In this document: piece after piece, positions 20,301 through 26,255 of the stretch
Numbering within the stretch: the first letter of the stretch is position 1
Layout: each line of letters opens with the position of its first letter
NCBI GenBank assembly: GCA_021299855.1
Contig: JAJTEY010000016.1
Coordinates: 40,149 to 83,958 of the forward strand
Direction of reading: 5' to 3'
Length of the DNA stretch: 43,810 nt
DNA from: Bacteroidota bacterium
GTDB lineage: Bacteria > Bacteroidota > Bacteroidia > Palsa-965
Made by a program: the position numbers and the translations under genes
The notes under the pieces: model-generated
What the model was told of the DNA's origin: nothing
The model's database searches: none
The model's input: only the letters and a program-made list of their open reading frames with translations

Positions 20301-21619
20301 CATTGCCGGGCTATGCCAAGCGAACACAGTTTCTTGGATTTGACGAAAAGTTTGATGGGCCGGGATTAGGTTTCTTGTTTGGTAAGCAAAAAGGGTTTGG
20401 AGAGTTTGGAACAGAATTCCCGATTTGGGCTGCAGAGAACAATTGGTTGGTTCAAACGCAATCGCTGTTTACGCCTTATACACGAGGAAATTCGCAAAAC
20501 ATAACGGTACGGGCTACTTTGGAGCCATTCCCTGATGTGCGCATCGAATTAACCGGTAACAGAACATTTAGTTTAAATAAGAGCGAGTTCTTCCGTTGGG
20601 ATAATACGCTTCAGGATTACGTGGTTCAATCACCCATGGAAACAGGGAACTTCAGTATTTCAATTATTACGATTCGTACAGCATTCAAGAAGGAAGATCA
20701 GGAAACACGCGTGTCTTCTGTGTTTGAGCAGTTCCTGAATAATCGTGCGGTTATTTCTACAAAGTTGGGTTCGGAGAACTTGTATTCAACGGGAGTTTTA
20801 AATACCGGGTTTGCTGATGGCTATAGTGGTGTTTCGCAAGAAGTAATTATTCCGGCATTCCTAGCAGCATATACGGGACGTTCTGTTACCGGCGGTTCTA
20901 CCAATTTGTTCCCGGCAATTCCTCTTCCGAACTGGAGAATTACCTACGACGGCTTAACCAAATACGAAAAGGTGAAGAAGCGTTTCAAGACTATTGCCGT
21001 TGGGCACACTTATCGTTCTACATTTAGTTTATCCGGGTTTAATACCAATTTGAACTTTGTCGATTTGGACGGTGATGGTTTCTCCGATAACATCCGAAAT
21101 GTAAACGGAGATTTTGAGAGCAAGTATATCATCGGAACAATTCAGATCTCTGAGCAGTTTAGTCCGTTGATCAGTTTAGATATGACGTGGAAGAATAGCT
21201 TGACTACACGTATCGAGTATAAGAAGGATCGCACATTAAGTATGAGTCTGGCCAATACACAGCTTACTGAAGTTTCCGGTCGCGAAGTTGTAGTTGGGTT
21301 AGGTTACCGATTGCCACAGGTGGAAGCGAAATTCATGAAGAAGTTTACCAAAAAGAAACCTCCTACAAGCGATTTGAACCTAAGAGCGGATGTTTCGTTC
21401 AGAAATAATCAGACTGTTATTCGTAAGGCGGTGGAAGGCATCAACGTGTTAACCGCAGGTCAGAATATCATGTCCATTAAGACGTCAGCGGATTACCAGT
21501 TGAGTCAGCAGTTGATGATTCGATTCTTCTTCGATCGTGTGATGACCAATCCGCTGATTTCATCATCGTTCAAAACAGCGAACACCAATTCCGGCATCAG
21601 TCTGCGCTTCACGTTGTAG
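14318..21619 (+). CDS. sprA: Type IX secretion system translocon protein SprA
   Basis: 2433 aa, in the range of SprA/Sov proteins, the very large outer-membrane barrel through which T9SS cargo leaves the cell and which gliding needs in motile species. It begins with GTG (14318), a short basic stretch and a hydrophobic signal sequence (YLVIVVAGVSLFSTVM). Family features include the IDIRPQGSAELIFGVN stretch near residues 168-183, DDFEGTQSAIDIR, and many amphipathic strands up to the terminal SGISLRFTL. The gene follows ruvA by 7 bases. The frame is intact over 7.3 kb. A likely substrate is the sorting-domain protein at 9.8 kb. Confidence 0.97.
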   Translation: MNRLVKYLVIVVAGVSLFSTVMNSDARVYHGQRGLVGGNDSPVGESLAYPFNDNSYLDPLHYSNSGNLKLEDPSNIKTNVTYNPDSNVYLVDQTLGNNGLMYRPSSYMTFEEYLYYDMKKSVREYWKQREHAESESQGRGGKSLLSPIKINSEGFDRIFGGGTIDIRPQGSAELIFGVNVNKTNNPALPERQRRIATFDFDEKIQLNVVGKIGEKLKLTTNYNTESTFEFENQMKLEYTGFEDEIIKKIEAGNVNFGLNTSLITGSQTLFGIKTQMQFGRLTATTIVSQERGKKSEVNVTGGAQVSNFEVTADNYEQNKHFFLSQYFFNNYNTALANFPVINSGVFVTRIEVWVTNRTGAVDNTRNIVALSDIGEPDGMLESVGTSFISNNPTHPQIPDNDVNDLYSQMVATPGIRDINTPLQTSLAGYISQGFTQAINYERVNNARKLLPTEFTYNERLGYVSLNQGLNFDEVVAVSYQYTLNGQVYQVGEFSTDFTNGQDALIVKMLKSTNNVPKVSFNSQRVPYKTWDLMMKNVYSIGAYQVNPQDFQLQVWYNNPSTGTDVPFIPEGPINGKPLIQVMNLDKLNQQQQPSPDGQFDFIDKLTIIAANGRVIFPVTQPFGEWLYPQLGNDTLLYQKYAYPQLYDSTKIVAQTTFAGKNRFKLKGTYKSSSSSDISLNAVNIPQGSVMVTAGGAPLTENVDYTVDYTLGRVKIINESILNSGVPIKISLESNSLFAIQAKTLWGAHFDYRVNRDFTVGATVMNLTERPITQKINIGDEPMSNTIWGFDVNYRTEAPFLTRMVDKLPLIETKAPSSITVQGEFAYLVPGHNKAIGKNGNSYIDDFEGTQSAIDIRAPQGWSLASVPQGQPGRFPEASQDSVVSGLNRAKLAWYVIDPLFLRPDNNLKPGHVTTADQSNHRVREVLETEVFPNKQPPNGQPLNVSMLDLAYYPSERGPYNFDARPTAFSAGIANNGLLNNPAGRWGGIMRRIETNDFEAANIEFIQIWLMDPYNEDVAPQDQNTTGEFVINIGNISEDVLKDSRNAFENGLPTTSDLSLVDTTAWGRVPVVQSIVNAFDNDPEKRALQDVGLDGIGDDDETTFFKFYLDTILTLHGSASQAYQNAVKDPAGDNYHYYRGTDYDNQAKPILERYKLFNGPDGNSPATGQPNDDGFTEDYPTQATTLPNQEDINRDNTLNETEAYFEYRVKLTPNDINATNVGNNFITDVYQTTVPTKDGRTRPITWYQLRIPVRSYTTKVGNIENFNSIRFIRMYFYNVDKPVVMRFARLELVRSDWRKYQYSLLHPGEYISNGQSNTQFDLAAVNIEENGNRVPVNYVLPPGIDREQNVQSATLVRLNEQSLAMRVCDLEDGDSRAAFKTTGNLDMRSYKKIRMFIHAEQRAGSAAVLNNGDLVGFIRLGMDQTENYYEYAIPLNVTPQGNYSPNDQADREKVWPVSNNLELSFELLQYAKQQRNIAISNGTTTLTQEFTIADPTNPARTITIKGNPNLSTVRVITLGVRNPKRTTGTPEDDGLSKCAEVWFNELRLTDFDDQGGWAATTRITARLADFGTVNISGNMATPGFGSIEKKVSERLREDQRNYDVSAQLELGKFFPESTGIRLPLFWGYGETYITPQFNPLDPDILLAPVLGNEALGDNVRDSIRGATVDYTRRKSFNLTNIHKERGKGSSKKSYPWDIENFSVSYAYTEIYRHNVSLEYSSLLNQRGGLTYVYNSNAKPLKPFDKAAWAKGKWMTIVRELNFTPLPSSFSFSTDLNRMYSEVKNRNITGFSDIFMPTNFNKNFTWTRNYNLRWDLTKNLKLDFSADNDARVLEPFGKIDTEEKRDTLWDNIRGFGTTMNYRHGSNISYNVPINKIPIFDWVTANVRYQTGFTWNRAPLSADSVGNTIGNNAQWQYTGQLNMVTLYNKVPYFKKVNNKRPGAKSNSPGRGPAAPNTQQKKDSTKKGNDQYEVVEYLARLLMTLRTVSVNYSDNSTMALPGYAKRTQFLGFDEKFDGPGLGFLFGKQKGFGEFGTEFPIWAAENNWLVQTQSLFTPYTRGNSQNITVRATLEPFPDVRIELTGNRTFSLNKSEFFRWDNTLQDYVVQSPMETGNFSISIITIRTAFKKEDQETRVSSVFEQFLNNRAVISTKLGSENLYSTGVLNTGFADGYSGVSQEVIIPAFLAAYTGRSVTGGSTNLFPAIPLPNWRITYDGLTKYEKVKKRFKTIAVGHTYRSTFSLSGFNTNLNFVDLDGDGFSDNIRNVNGDFESKYIIGTIQISEQFSPLISLDMTWKNSLTTRIEYKKDRTLSMSLANTQLTEVSGREVVVGLGYRLPQVEAKFMKKFTKKKPPTSDLNLRADVSFRNNQTVIRKAVEGINVLTAGQNIMSIKTSADYQLSQQLMIRFFFDRVMTNPLISSSFKTANTNSGISLRFTL

Positions 21620-21666
21620 GTTACTAAAAATGTAAGCGCAACGTGTCCATGATAAAAAGATTACCG

Positions 21667-21674
21667 TAAATTTG
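21667..21674 (+). promoter_or_regulatory. -7 box upstream of gcvH
   Basis: TAAATTTG fits TAnnTTTG and lies 26 bases before the gcvH ATG. No TTTG at -33 was found, so it is only half a promoter. Confidence 0.45.
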
Positions 21675-21700
21675 AAATCATCATTTATAACAACACAACT

Positions 21701-21997
21701 ATGAATTTTCCGGATCATCTAAAGTACACTAAAGATCACGAATGGGTTTTAGTGGATGGCAATGTTGCTACTGTAGGTATTACCGATTTCGCACAGAGCG
21801 AGTTGGGTGATATCGTTTACGTAGAAATTGAAACTGTTGGCGAGGAGCTGAACAAAGAAGAAGTCTTTGGAACAGTGGAAGCTGTGAAAACCGTTTCTGA
21901 TTTGTTTATGCCTTTATCCGGCAAAGTATTGGAACGTAATGATGCAATTGATGGTAATCCGGAGTCGGTGAATTCAGATCCCGCGTTGCAACCGTAG
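21701..21997 (+). CDS. gcvH: Glycine cleavage H protein, C-terminally truncated
   Basis: Lipoyl carrier that shuttles the aminomethyl group between the P, T and L proteins of glycine cleavage. The N-terminal part is normal: [22 protein letters not shown], and lipoyl Lys63 in [12 protein letters not shown] proteins are usually about 125-130 aa and continue after NSDP with a PYGxGW-like strand and a final helix. Here the frame runs NPESVNSDP, then ALQP and stop at 98 aa. The DNA after the break immediately encodes the first membrane segment of a VanZ protein in another frame. This looks like a deletion that removed the gcvH 3' end and the vanZ start. Whether the stub still folds is doubtful. 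Confidence 0.85.
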   Translation: MNFPDHLKYTKDHEWVLVDGNVATVGITDFAQSELGDIVYVEIETVGEELNKEEVFGTVEAVKTVSDLFMPLSGKVLERNDAIDGNPESVNSDPALQP

Positions 21998-22014
21998 CCT
22001 GGGCTTTAGTTATT

Positions 22015-22656
22015 TTGGTGCTGTGTGCCATACCGGGCCGCGACTTGCCCAATATTTCCTGGTTAGCGTTGTTGGCTTTTGATAAATGGGTACACGCAGG
22101 AATTTTCTTTGTGCTTGTCTTGTTATTTCTTCGTGCTAATGTTTTGGAGTTAAAGTCGCAAATAGTTGTTGCGCGCATGGGTCTTGCAGCTATGATTGTA
22201 TATGGTGGATTGCTTGAGGTGATGCAGGGAGCTTTGTTCGAGGAACGCACGGCTGATGTTTATGACTTTATTGCCAATAGTTTTGGTGCGGTGCTGGGCT
22301 TTGTGTTGTTTTCGCGCCTGATTAAGAAGTTTCCGATTTTAATTCGTCCGATTATGGGTTACGCGGACGACGCTGTAGTTGCAACGGCACGCATTGTCGC
22401 GCCGGGCGTTTCTTATGACGAGGTTTCAATTGGTCGTGTGGCTACAGCTGCTTCGCATCGTGGCACCGGTGCAGGCAAGGATCTGATGCGTGTGTGTCTG
22501 CAAACGATTGCTGATAGGTATGGTGAAGTTCCTGTGCGAATTTCGGCGCAGTCGTATTTACAGCGCTTTTACGAATCATTCGGATTTCATCGCACGGCAA
22601 AGCCTGAATATTTGGAAGATGATATTCCGCATGCAGAAATGCTGCGTTTGAGTTAA
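22015..22656 (+). CDS. VanZ-like membrane protein fused to the C-terminal half of an ElaA-type acetyltransferase
   Basis: 213 aa from the TTG at 22015 (GTG at 22018 is also possible). Residues 1 to about 110 are VanZ-like: IPGRDLPNI, FDKWVHAGIFF, LLEVMQGALF, then DVYDFIANSFGAVLGF. The rest matches the second half of ElaA (GNAT fold): MGYADDAVVATARIVAPGVS, SIGRVATAASHRGTGAGKDLM, and FYESFGFHR...DDIPHAEML. The ElaA N-terminus of about 60 residues is missing. The vanZ reading frame is open from 21958 and encodes part of its first helix ([11 protein letters not shown]) before any start codon, so the true start has been lost. It may be a decayed or chimeric gene; no function can be claimed. Confidence 0.7.
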   Translation: MVLCAIPGRDLPNISWLALLAFDKWVHAGIFFVLVLLFLRANVLELKSQIVVARMGLAAMIVYGGLLEVMQGALFEERTADVYDFIANSFGAVLGFVLFSRLIKKFPILIRPIMGYADDAVVATARIVAPGVSYDEVSIGRVATAASHRGTGAGKDLMRVCLQTIADRYGEVPVRISAQSYLQRFYESFGFHRTAKPEYLEDDIPHAEMLRLS

Positions 22657-22698
22657 CAACGTCCGGTACTTTCTTAAATTTCCCAAACCTGGATTACA

Positions 22699-23970
22699 TT
22701 AAATAATCATGCCGGCTCCAACAGTTTCGTTGGTCGCTTCATCGATTAGAATGATAGATCCGGTAATTCGATTCTTTTTATAGGAATCAATAAATAAAGG
22801 AACCGTTGTACGCAACCGAATACGTCCAATGTCATTCATTTGAATATTTTTACCTTCTTCGTTACGATGAAGTGTGTTGATGTCCATCTTGTAGACAACC
22901 TCCTTAATCACACATCTCGCATCACGTGTTGTGTGACGAATCGCATATTTTCCATTAAGTTGTAACGGACGCGAATTGAACCAGCACACCATCAAGTCAA
23001 TGTCTTGAGTAGATTCCGGTTGATTATTGTCCTTCACAATCATATCACCGCGTGAAATATCAATTTCGTCGTTTAACGTTAATGTAACACTCATTGGAGC
23101 AAACGCATCATCTATCGTCCCTTCAAATACGTCAACAGATTTTACGGTTGAGTTAAATCCGGAAGGCAGCACGGTTACCTTATCTCCTGCGCGGAAAATG
23201 CCACCAGCAACACGTCCTGCAAATCCTCTGTAATCGTGATGTTCAGTACTCATCGGACGAATTACATACTGAACCGGAAAGCGTGCATCAATATGATTAT
23301 GATCGGATGAAATGTGTACGTTTTCAAGAACGTGTAATAATGTTGGACCGTTGTACCAATTCATGTTCGTGGAACGATCAACAACATTATCTCCCAGTAA
23401 GGCGGAAATTGGAACAAACTGAATATCGATGGCATCAAGCTTACTGGCGAATGCTTCATACTCAGATTTGATAGTATTGAACACCTCTTCGCGATATTCG
23501 ACAAGATCCATTTTGTTAATACAAACAACGATATGAGGAATGCGCAGCAGTGATGCAATGAAGGTATGACGCATGGTTTGCTCGATGATTCCTTTGCGCG
23601 CATCAATTAAAATAATCGCGAGGTTTGCAGTAGAAGCACCGGTAACCATGTTGCGGGTATATTGAATATGTCCCGGCGTATCTGCGATAATAAATTTTCG
23701 TTTTGGTGTTGCGAAGTACCGGTATGCAACATCAATCGTAATACCTTGTTCGCGTTCGGCACGCAACCCATCAGTAAGTAGCGCAAGATTTACATATTCT
23801 TCACCGCGTTTTTCGCTAGTTGCTTTTACAGCTTCGTACTGATCTTCAAAAATTGATTTGGAGTCATACAATAATCTTCCAATCAACGTAGATTTACCGT
23901 CATCAACACTTCCTGCTGTTGTGAAGCGAAGTAAATCCATGTTCAGGTAATTGTTTTGTTCTGGATTCAT
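22699..23970 (-). CDS. cysN: Sulfate adenylyltransferase subunit 1 (GTPase)
   Basis: 423 aa. An EF-Tu-like GTPase that drives formation of adenosine 5'-phosphosulfate by CysD. G motifs: GSVDDGKSTLIGRLL (G1), DTPGHIQYTRNM (G3) and NKMDLV (G4), followed by the two beta-barrel domains. No APS kinase domain is fused; cysC is separate. The gene is third in the order cysC-cysD-cysN but is separated from cysD by a 498-base cassette carrying a GxxExxY gene, so it depends on transcription through that insert or on a promoter inside it. Confidence 0.97.
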   Translation of the reverse strand: MNPEQNNYLNMDLLRFTTAGSVDDGKSTLIGRLLYDSKSIFEDQYEAVKATSEKRGEEYVNLALLTDGLRAEREQGITIDVAYRYFATPKRKFIIADTPGHIQYTRNMVTGASTANLAIILIDARKGIIEQTMRHTFIASLLRIPHIVVCINKMDLVEYREEVFNTIKSEYEAFASKLDAIDIQFVPISALLGDNVVDRSTNMNWYNGPTLLHVLENVHISSDHNHIDARFPVQYVIRPMSTEHHDYRGFAGRVAGGIFRAGDKVTVLPSGFNSTVKSVDVFEGTIDDAFAPMSVTLTLNDEIDISRGDMIVKDNNQPESTQDIDLMVCWFNSRPLQLNGKYAIRHTTRDARCVIKEVVYKMDINTLHRNEEGKNIQMNDIGRIRLRTTVPLFIDSYKKNRITGSIILIDEATNETVGAGMII

Positions 23971-24001
23971 AAGGCTAAATATCTTCTAGTTGCTATAGTT
24001 T

Positions 24002-24043
24002 CGAGGCCACGAAGACACGACGTCACAAGGTGGTCACTAAGTG
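24002..24043. repeat. Inverted repeat, left end of GxxExxY cassette
   Basis: Begins CGAGGCCACGAAGACACG and ends CACTAAGTG. The reverse complement of 24459-24499 shares its first 9 bases exactly, then CACAA and CACTAAG at matching places, about 70% identity by eye. Confidence 0.7.
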
Positions 24044-24454
24044 TCAGAGAACTAATCTGCGTATACCATTTTTAATAAGCGGGACATTGAAATTGATCAG
24101 GTAACCAAGACGATGTCCTGTAAGTTTTAACTGACTAAGTACCTGTGCTTCCCAAACCGGATTAACATTCTCAAGCGCCTTAACTTCACAGATGACCTTA
24201 TTTTCGATTAATAAATCAAGACGAAGACCATCTTCAAATTGTATTCCGTCGTAGACAACAGGAACTTCAACTTGTCTAGAAACAGTAAAACCTCTTTTTT
24301 GTAATTCATGAGCAAGAGATATCTCATATACTTTTTCTAAGAGACCGGGCCCAAAGTATTTGTGAACTGTAAATGCTGCGTCAATCAAGGATTTGCCAAT
24401 TCGCTCTTCTTCGTCAGATATGGCAGCGTATATTGTGTCGTTTTTTGTTCTCAT
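24044..24454 (-). CDS. GxxExxY family protein
   Basis: 136 aa, the family's normal size. It carries the name-giving motif GLLEKVY and the C-terminal stretch ICEVKALENVNPVWEAQ, with a D/E-x-K pattern that suggests a PD-(D/E)xK nuclease-like fold; no activity is established. Members are often scattered in several copies in Bacteroidota genomes. This one lies on the operon strand between cysD and cysN, flanked by inverted repeats, and has no role in sulfate activation that I can infer. A 3' boundary directly at the left repeat supports capture as a unit. Confidence 0.92.
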   Translation of the reverse strand: MRTKNDTIYAAISDEEERIGKSLIDAAFTVHKYFGPGLLEKVYEISLAHELQKRGFTVSRQVEVPVVYDGIQFEDGLRLDLLIENKVICEVKALENVNPVWEAQVLSQLKLTGHRLGYLINFNVPLIKNGIRRLVL

Positions 24455-24458
24455 TGTA

Positions 24459-24499
24459 CGCTTAGTGTATCATTGTGTCTTGATGCCTTAGTGGCCTCG
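24459..24499. repeat. Inverted repeat, right end of GxxExxY cassette
   Basis: Begins CGCTTAGTGTATCATTGTG and ends GGCCTCG; imperfect inverted copy of 24002-24043. It lies between the cysD stop (10 bases away) and the GxxExxY start (4 bases away). Confidence 0.7.
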
Positions 24500-24509
24500 A
24501 TTAAAATGT

Positions 24510-25415
24510 CTAAAAATATCCTTGCTTCTTTCGATCTTCCATAGCAGCTTCGCTGCGCTTATCATCCGCGCGTGTTCCCCGTTCTGTTGTGCGGGATGCG
24601 GCAACTTCCTGCACTACTTCTTCCAACGTAGCAGCTTTAGACTCTACAGCGCCGGTGCATGTGATATCACCAATAGTACGGAAACGAATTACACGCTCTT
24701 CAACAACTTCTGTCGGTCTTTTCATCATGAAATCGAAATCCGCCAACCATTGTCCGTCGCGTTGGAATACTTTTCTTTTGTGTGAAAAATAAAGTGAAGG
24801 CAGTGGAATGTTCTCTGCTAGAATGTATTGCCAAACATCCATTTCAGTCCAGTTCGAAATTGGGAATACACGAAAATGTTCGCCCATGTTTTTCTTACCG
24901 TTGAATATGTTCCATAATTCTGGACGCTGATTTTTCGGATCCCACTGGCCGAACTCGTCTCTGTGCGAGAAGAAGCGTTCTTTTGCGCGTGCCTTTTCTT
25001 CATCCCTTCGAGCTCCTCCAATTGCACAATCCAATTTCAATTCTTCTATGGTGTCAAGAAGAGTTACCGTTTGAAGAGCATTGCGGCTGGCGTTGTAACC
25101 TTTCTCCTCCACCGCACGACCTTTGTCGATAGAATCCTGCACATATCTGACGATAACTTTAGCGCCAATTTTTTCTGCCCAAGCATCACGGTATTCCAAT
25201 GTTTCAGGGAAGTTGTGGCCGGTGTCGATATGTAATAACGGAAATGGAATTTTTGCGGGAGAAAACGCTTTTCGTGCCAAATGACTTACAACGATTGAGT
25301 CTTTGCCACCTGAAAATAATAAAGCAGGGCGTTCAAATTGTGCAGCAACTTCACGCAATACGTAAATAGATTCGGCCTCTAATTCTTTAAGATGAGATAA
25401 CGCGTAGCTTTTCAT
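24510..25415 (-). CDS. cysD: Sulfate adenylyltransferase subunit 2
   Basis: 301 aa, normal length. Catalytic subunit that makes APS from ATP and sulfate together with the GTPase CysN. Motifs: the PP-loop FSGGKDSIVVSHLARKAF, HIDTGHNFPETLEYRD, GGARRDEEKARAKER and the C-terminal RFRTIGDITCTGAV. Its ATG overlaps the cysC stop by 4 bases (ATGA), so translation is coupled to cysC. Expression should be controlled by the attenuator before cysC. Confidence 0.97.
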   Translation of the reverse strand: MKSYALSHLKELEAESIYVLREVAAQFERPALLFSGGKDSIVVSHLARKAFSPAKIPFPLLHIDTGHNFPETLEYRDAWAEKIGAKVIVRYVQDSIDKGRAVEEKGYNASRNALQTVTLLDTIEELKLDCAIGGARRDEEKARAKERFFSHRDEFGQWDPKNQRPELWNIFNGKKNMGEHFRVFPISNWTEMDVWQYILAENIPLPSLYFSHKRKVFQRDGQWLADFDFMMKRPTEVVEERVIRFRTIGDITCTGAVESKAATLEEVVQEVAASRTTERGTRADDKRSEAAMEDRKKQGYF

Positions 25416-26014
25416 AATTTCTGATCAGTGATTCGTTCTTTGATAAAACTATACAGCAGTTCAACGCTATCGTTTATGGAGAGTGATTGTGTTTTTATCT
25501 CCAGATCAGGACGTGCAGGCTCTTCAAATGGCGCAGTAATTCCTGTAAAATCAGCAATTTCTCCCGCTCGTGCTTTGGCATACAGTCCTTTCACATCACG
25601 TTCTTCGCACACTTCCAGCGGAGTATTGATATACACTTCACGAAAATCATCGTGTCCGATTATTGTTGCTGCTGCTGAACGAATTTTTCGCGTAGGACTT
25701 ACAAAACAACAGATAACGATGATGCCTACATCAGCCATCAGTTTAGCAACTTCTGCAATTCTGCGAATGTTTTCTTCCCTATCAGTCTCCGAGAATCCGA
25801 GATTTTTGTTGATACCCGCGCGAATATTATCGCCGTCCAACACGTAGGCTAAATGACCGTCTCGGTGAAGTTTGTGTTGCAATCCAATTGCAATAGTAGA
25901 TTTTCCCGACCCCGAGAGACCGGTCATCCATACTACGGTTCCGCGCTGACCGAGCATTTTTTCTCGTTCTGTGCGTTGCACCAATTTATCGAATATCGGA
26001 TGTATATGATTCAT
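25412..26014 (-). CDS. cysC: Adenylylsulfate kinase
   Basis: 200 aa. Phosphorylates APS to PAPS, the donor for reductive assimilation or for sulfotransferases. Walker A GLSGSGKSTIA, DGDNIRAGINKNLGFSETDR and the FVSPTRKIR stretch are intact. First gene of cysC-cysD-(GxxExxY)-cysN. The start codon at 26014 is preceded almost directly by the U-tract of a terminator, inside a 5' leader that encodes a cysteine-rich peptide; there is no room for a normal SD site. No cysH or sulfite reductase gene is in the window, so the sequence does not show whether PAPS is used for cysteine or for sulfation. Confidence 0.97.
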   Translation of the reverse strand: MNHIHPIFDKLVQRTEREKMLGQRGTVVWMTGLSGSGKSTIAIGLQHKLHRDGHLAYVLDGDNIRAGINKNLGFSETDREENIRRIAEVAKLMADVGIIVICCFVSPTRKIRSAAATIIGHDDFREVYINTPLEVCEERDVKGLYAKARAGEIADFTGITAPFEEPARPDLEIKTQSLSINDSVELLYSFIKERITDQKL

Positions 26015-26023
26015 AGTTAAAAC

Positions 26024-26055
26024 AAAAAAGGTCTATCCAAATGCGGAAAGACCTT
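26024..26055 (-). terminator. Attenuator terminator in the cysC leader
   Basis: On the minus strand AAGGTCT (26055-26049) pairs with AGACCTT (26034-26028), and TCC (26047-26045) with GGA (26038-26036) inside it. A run of six Ts (26029-26024) overlaps its end. It lies between the leader ORF and the cysC ATG, 9 bases before the start codon, so it cannot be the end of an upstream gene on this strand. Confidence 0.85.
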
Positions 26056-26079
26056 GATACAAAATGTTATCGGCTTTCC
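26045..26079 (-). promoter_or_regulatory. Antiterminator stem of the cysC leader
   Basis: GGAAAGCC (26079-26072) can pair with GGTCTTTCC (26053-26045) with one bulged T, giving 8 pairs that use up most of the 5' arm of the terminator. A third option pairs CCTCC (26142-26138) with GGAGG (26082-26078), which would block the antiterminator. The three pairings are mutually exclusive, as in classical attenuators. Confidence 0.7.
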
Positions 26080-26081
26080 TC

Positions 26082-26129
26082 CTAAAGCAAAGTCATGCAA
26101 CAGCACATTGTGCATACAACAAATGACAT
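26082..26129 (-). CDS. Cysteine-rich leader peptide of the cysCDN operon
   Basis: A 15-codon ORF, ATG at 26129 and TAG at 26084-26082, reading MSFVVCTMCCCMTLL. Four Cys codons, three of them consecutive, plus two internal Met codons in 15 residues is far from chance composition. It starts about 30 bases after the predicted transcription start and ends 67 bases before the cysC ATG. A ribosome stalled at the Cys codons would leave the antiterminator arm (26079-26072) free; a ribosome at the stop codon would cover it. It is therefore likely a sensor of charged tRNA-Cys, with no need for the peptide itself to act. Confidence 0.75.
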   Translation of the reverse strand: MSFVVCTMCCCMTLL

Positions 26130-26164
26130 TACCAAATGGAGGTTTGAGTTTTTCATTGACGTGG

Positions 26165-26196
26165 CAAATATAAGAGAATATCGGACAATTTTACAA
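26165..26196 (-). promoter_or_regulatory. Promoter of the cysC leader
   Basis: On the minus strand TATATTTG (26172-26165) fits TAnnTTTG, and TTG (26196-26194) lies 21 bases upstream as a -33 element. Transcription would begin near 26158, about 29 bases before the leader-peptide ATG. Confidence 0.6.
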
Positions 26197-26229
26197 TTCT
26201 ATTGATACCTACAAACGCAACGGTTTACG

Positions 26230-26237
26230 TACATTTG
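26230..26237 (+). promoter_or_regulatory. -7 box upstream of deoC
   Basis: TACATTTG matches TAnnTTTG and lies 18 bases before the ATG at 26256. The nearest TTG upstream (26202-26204) is 25 bases away, wider than usual. It is divergent from the cysC leader promoter, about 60 bases apart. Confidence 0.5.
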
Positions 26238-26255
26238 TTTAAACTCTTAGATTTT

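Larger units (their letters stand above)
24002..24499 (-). mobile_element. Candidate GxxExxY cassette with terminal inverted repeats
   Basis: A 498-base block consisting of one gene tightly bracketed by imperfect inverted repeats of about 41 bases. The left repeat ends at the base before the stop codon; the right repeat begins 4 bases upstream of the start codon. Without it cysD and cysN would be about 41 bases apart, normal for this operon. No transposase is encoded and I see no target-site duplication, so how it moves (or whether it does) is unknown. The repeats are similar to CACTAAG-rich sequences; no other copy is in the window. Confidence 0.55.

Noticed and set aside
21979-22000. Programmed frameshift joining gcvH to vanZ
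   Set aside because: No slippery heptamer or downstream stimulatory structure near the stop, and the missing H-protein end is not recovered in any frame; deletion fits better.
24002-24499. GxxExxY block as an ordinary insertion sequence
   Set aside because: No transposase frame and no visible target-site duplication; called a candidate cassette only.
26015-26160. cysC leader as a SAM-II or other metabolite riboswitch
   Set aside because: I could not match it to SAM-I or SAM-II core sequences; the translated Cys-rich ORF and competing stems explain the structure better. A covariance search would settle it.
26202-26255. Longer deoC start (TTG at 26202)
   Set aside because: It would place the TACATTTG promoter box inside the gene and add 18 residues not typical of DeoC; ATG 26256 is preferred.
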